DNA of 64,000 nt. It comes from CALINF01 sp039980455. GTDB lineage: Bacteria; Pseudomonadota; Gammaproteobacteria; Pseudomonadales; Halieaceae. Positions 63,138 to 64,000 of this stretch are shown piece by piece. The notes under the pieces are model-generated. The model searched no databases. It was not told where the DNA came from and was given only the letters and a program-made list of their open reading frames with translations. A program made the position numbers and the translations under genes. The number at the start of each line of letters is the position of its first letter. The stretch's first letter is position 1. The DNA lies in assembly GCA_039980455.1 (NCBI GenBank), contig JBDXCG010000004.1, positions 186,001 to 250,000 on the forward strand, written 5' to 3'.

Positions 63138-64000
63138 ATGAAGCAAGAAATCGCCCAGTTGATCCAGCAAGCACTGGATGCACTGGTCGCCGCAGAGCGT
63201 TTGCCCGGCGATATCAGCCCAACTATTGCTCTGGATCGTACGCGCGACAAGGCCCATGGTGACTACGCCAGCAATATCGCACTAACCCTTGCAAAACCCG
63301 CGCGTATGAACCCGCGGGAAATCGCAGGGTTGATTTGCGAGGCCTTGCCGCAAGCAGATTTTCTGGACAAAACCGAGGTCGCCGGCCCCGGCTTCATTAA
63401 CTTCTTCGTTACCCAGACCAGCAGTCAGGCCGTTGTCGAGAAAATCATCGAAGCGGGCGAGCTCTTTGGTCACAACAAAGATGGAGAAGGTCGAAAGCTT
63501 CAGGTGGAGTTTGTATCTGCCAACCCCACTGGCCCGCTTCATGTGGGTCACGGCCGAGGCGCGGCGGTTGGCGATTCACTCTGCCGACTTCTGGCAGCAA
63601 CGGGCTGGGATGTTTCAAGCGAGTTCTATTACAACGATGCCGGCCAACAGATTTCCAACCTAGCGCTTTCTGTACAGGCTCGCTGCAAAGGCCTTGGGCC
63701 GGAAGATGAAAGCTGGCCAGAGGATGGCTATAAAGGTGGCTACATCGGCGAGGTTGCCAGCAGCTATCTAGCCGGCGATCGGATTGACGCACAAGACCAG
63801 CATGTGACAGGCGCGGCGGATCCCGATGACCTCGACGCCATTCGCCAGTTCGCCGTTGCCTACTTGCGCCGCGAACAGGACCTTGATCTCAAGGCGTTTG
63901 ACGTCCATTTCGATATCTACTTTCTCGAGTCATCCCTATACAACTCAGGAGAGGTAGAGTCGACGGTTGCAGCACTTATCGCGGGCGGCCACACCTACGA
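63138..64000 (+). CDS. argS: Arginyl-tRNA synthetase, N-terminal part cut by window edge
   Basis: An open frame from ATG 63138 to the right edge gives 287 residues. The N-terminal Add-1 domain (KQEIAQLIQQALDALVA) is followed by the class I HIGH-type motif in ANPTGPLHVGHGRG. It charges tRNA-Arg. The gene follows priA after 123 bp, the order known from Pseudomonas. Confidence 0.95.
   Translation, partial: MKQEIAQLIQQALDALVAAERLPGDISPTIALDRTRDKAHGDYASNIALTLAKPARMNPREIAGLICEALPQADFLDKTEVAGPGFINFFVTQTSSQAVVEKIIEAGELFGHNKDGEGRKLQVEFVSANPTGPLHVGHGRGAAVGDSLCRLLAATGWDVSSEFYYNDAGQQISNLALSVQARCKGLGPEDESWPEDGYKGGYIGEVASSYLAGDRIDAQDQHVTGAADPDDLDAIRQFAVAYLRREQDLDLKAFDVHFDIYFLESSLYNSGEVESTVAALIAGGHTY

Overview
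The window reads as chromosomal DNA of a free-living, Gram-negative gammaproteobacterium, probably a marine relative of Cellvibrionales or Pseudomonadales. The evidence is a TonB-dependent receptor, a type IV pilus alignment operon (pilMNOPQ), a DUF3094 protein, and a right-hand block that matches the order hemE-gltD-gltB-aroB-aroK-pilQPONM / ponA-maeB-rpmE-priA-argS known from Pseudomonas. The family assignment is inference. I saw no rRNA, insertion sequence, prophage, integrase or CRISPR array. Coding density is high, and only one stretch of well over 400 bp lacks a gene.

Layout. 1-7 kb holds accessory metabolism: a cut-off secreted protein, a GFA-family protein and a cytochrome P450 (minus strand), an OpgB-like phosphoglycerol transferase, a small secreted protein overlapping a DUF427 protein, a glutathione S-transferase and a MOSC protein. 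7-16 kb holds a PLP decarboxylase, a TPR protein next to the SppA protease, a fumarylacetoacetate hydrolase-family enzyme, an HNH protein, LtrA and an MltF-like lytic transglycosylase. 16-22 kb is a tightly overlapping MoxR / DUF58 / DUF4381 / BatA / BatB-TPR / BatD operon. 22-35 kb holds gcvT, a second divergent shikimate kinase, two small proteins, an unrecognised six-helix membrane protein, the divergent puuA/puuB polyamine pair, a TonB receptor with a clear terminator, a TPR-methyltransferase fusion, tRNA-Pro(CGG), DUF3094 and an acyl-CoA dehydrogenase. 35-42.5 kb holds comF-modABC-srkA, an acyltransferase, a TrmB-like methyltransferase and cysE. 42.5-64 kb is the conserved housekeeping block: hemE, gltD, gltB, aroB, aroK, pilQPONM on the minus strand, then mrcA, maeB (minus), rpmE (minus), priA and a truncated argS.

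How the parts fit. The right half serves the cell envelope (PBP1a, type IV pilus secretin and alignment complex), nitrogen assimilation (GOGAT), the shikimate pathway and replication restart. The Bat operon diverges from a cell-wall hydrolase and is probably an envelope quality-control or stress module built on an AAA+ ATPase and VWA proteins. The modABC importer supplies molybdate, and the MOSC protein may be one consumer of the cofactor.

I found no obviously new defence or mobile system. The strongest candidates for something undescribed are a membrane protein with a threefold repeated D/N-x3-W-x7-E-x-E/N motif, a shikimate-kinase paralogue whose substrate loop reads GGS rather than GGG, a TrmB-like methyltransferase with an altered PDPW-type motif, and two sharp dyad-symmetric sequences at promoters (upstream of the acyl-CoA dehydrogenase and between rpmE and priA).
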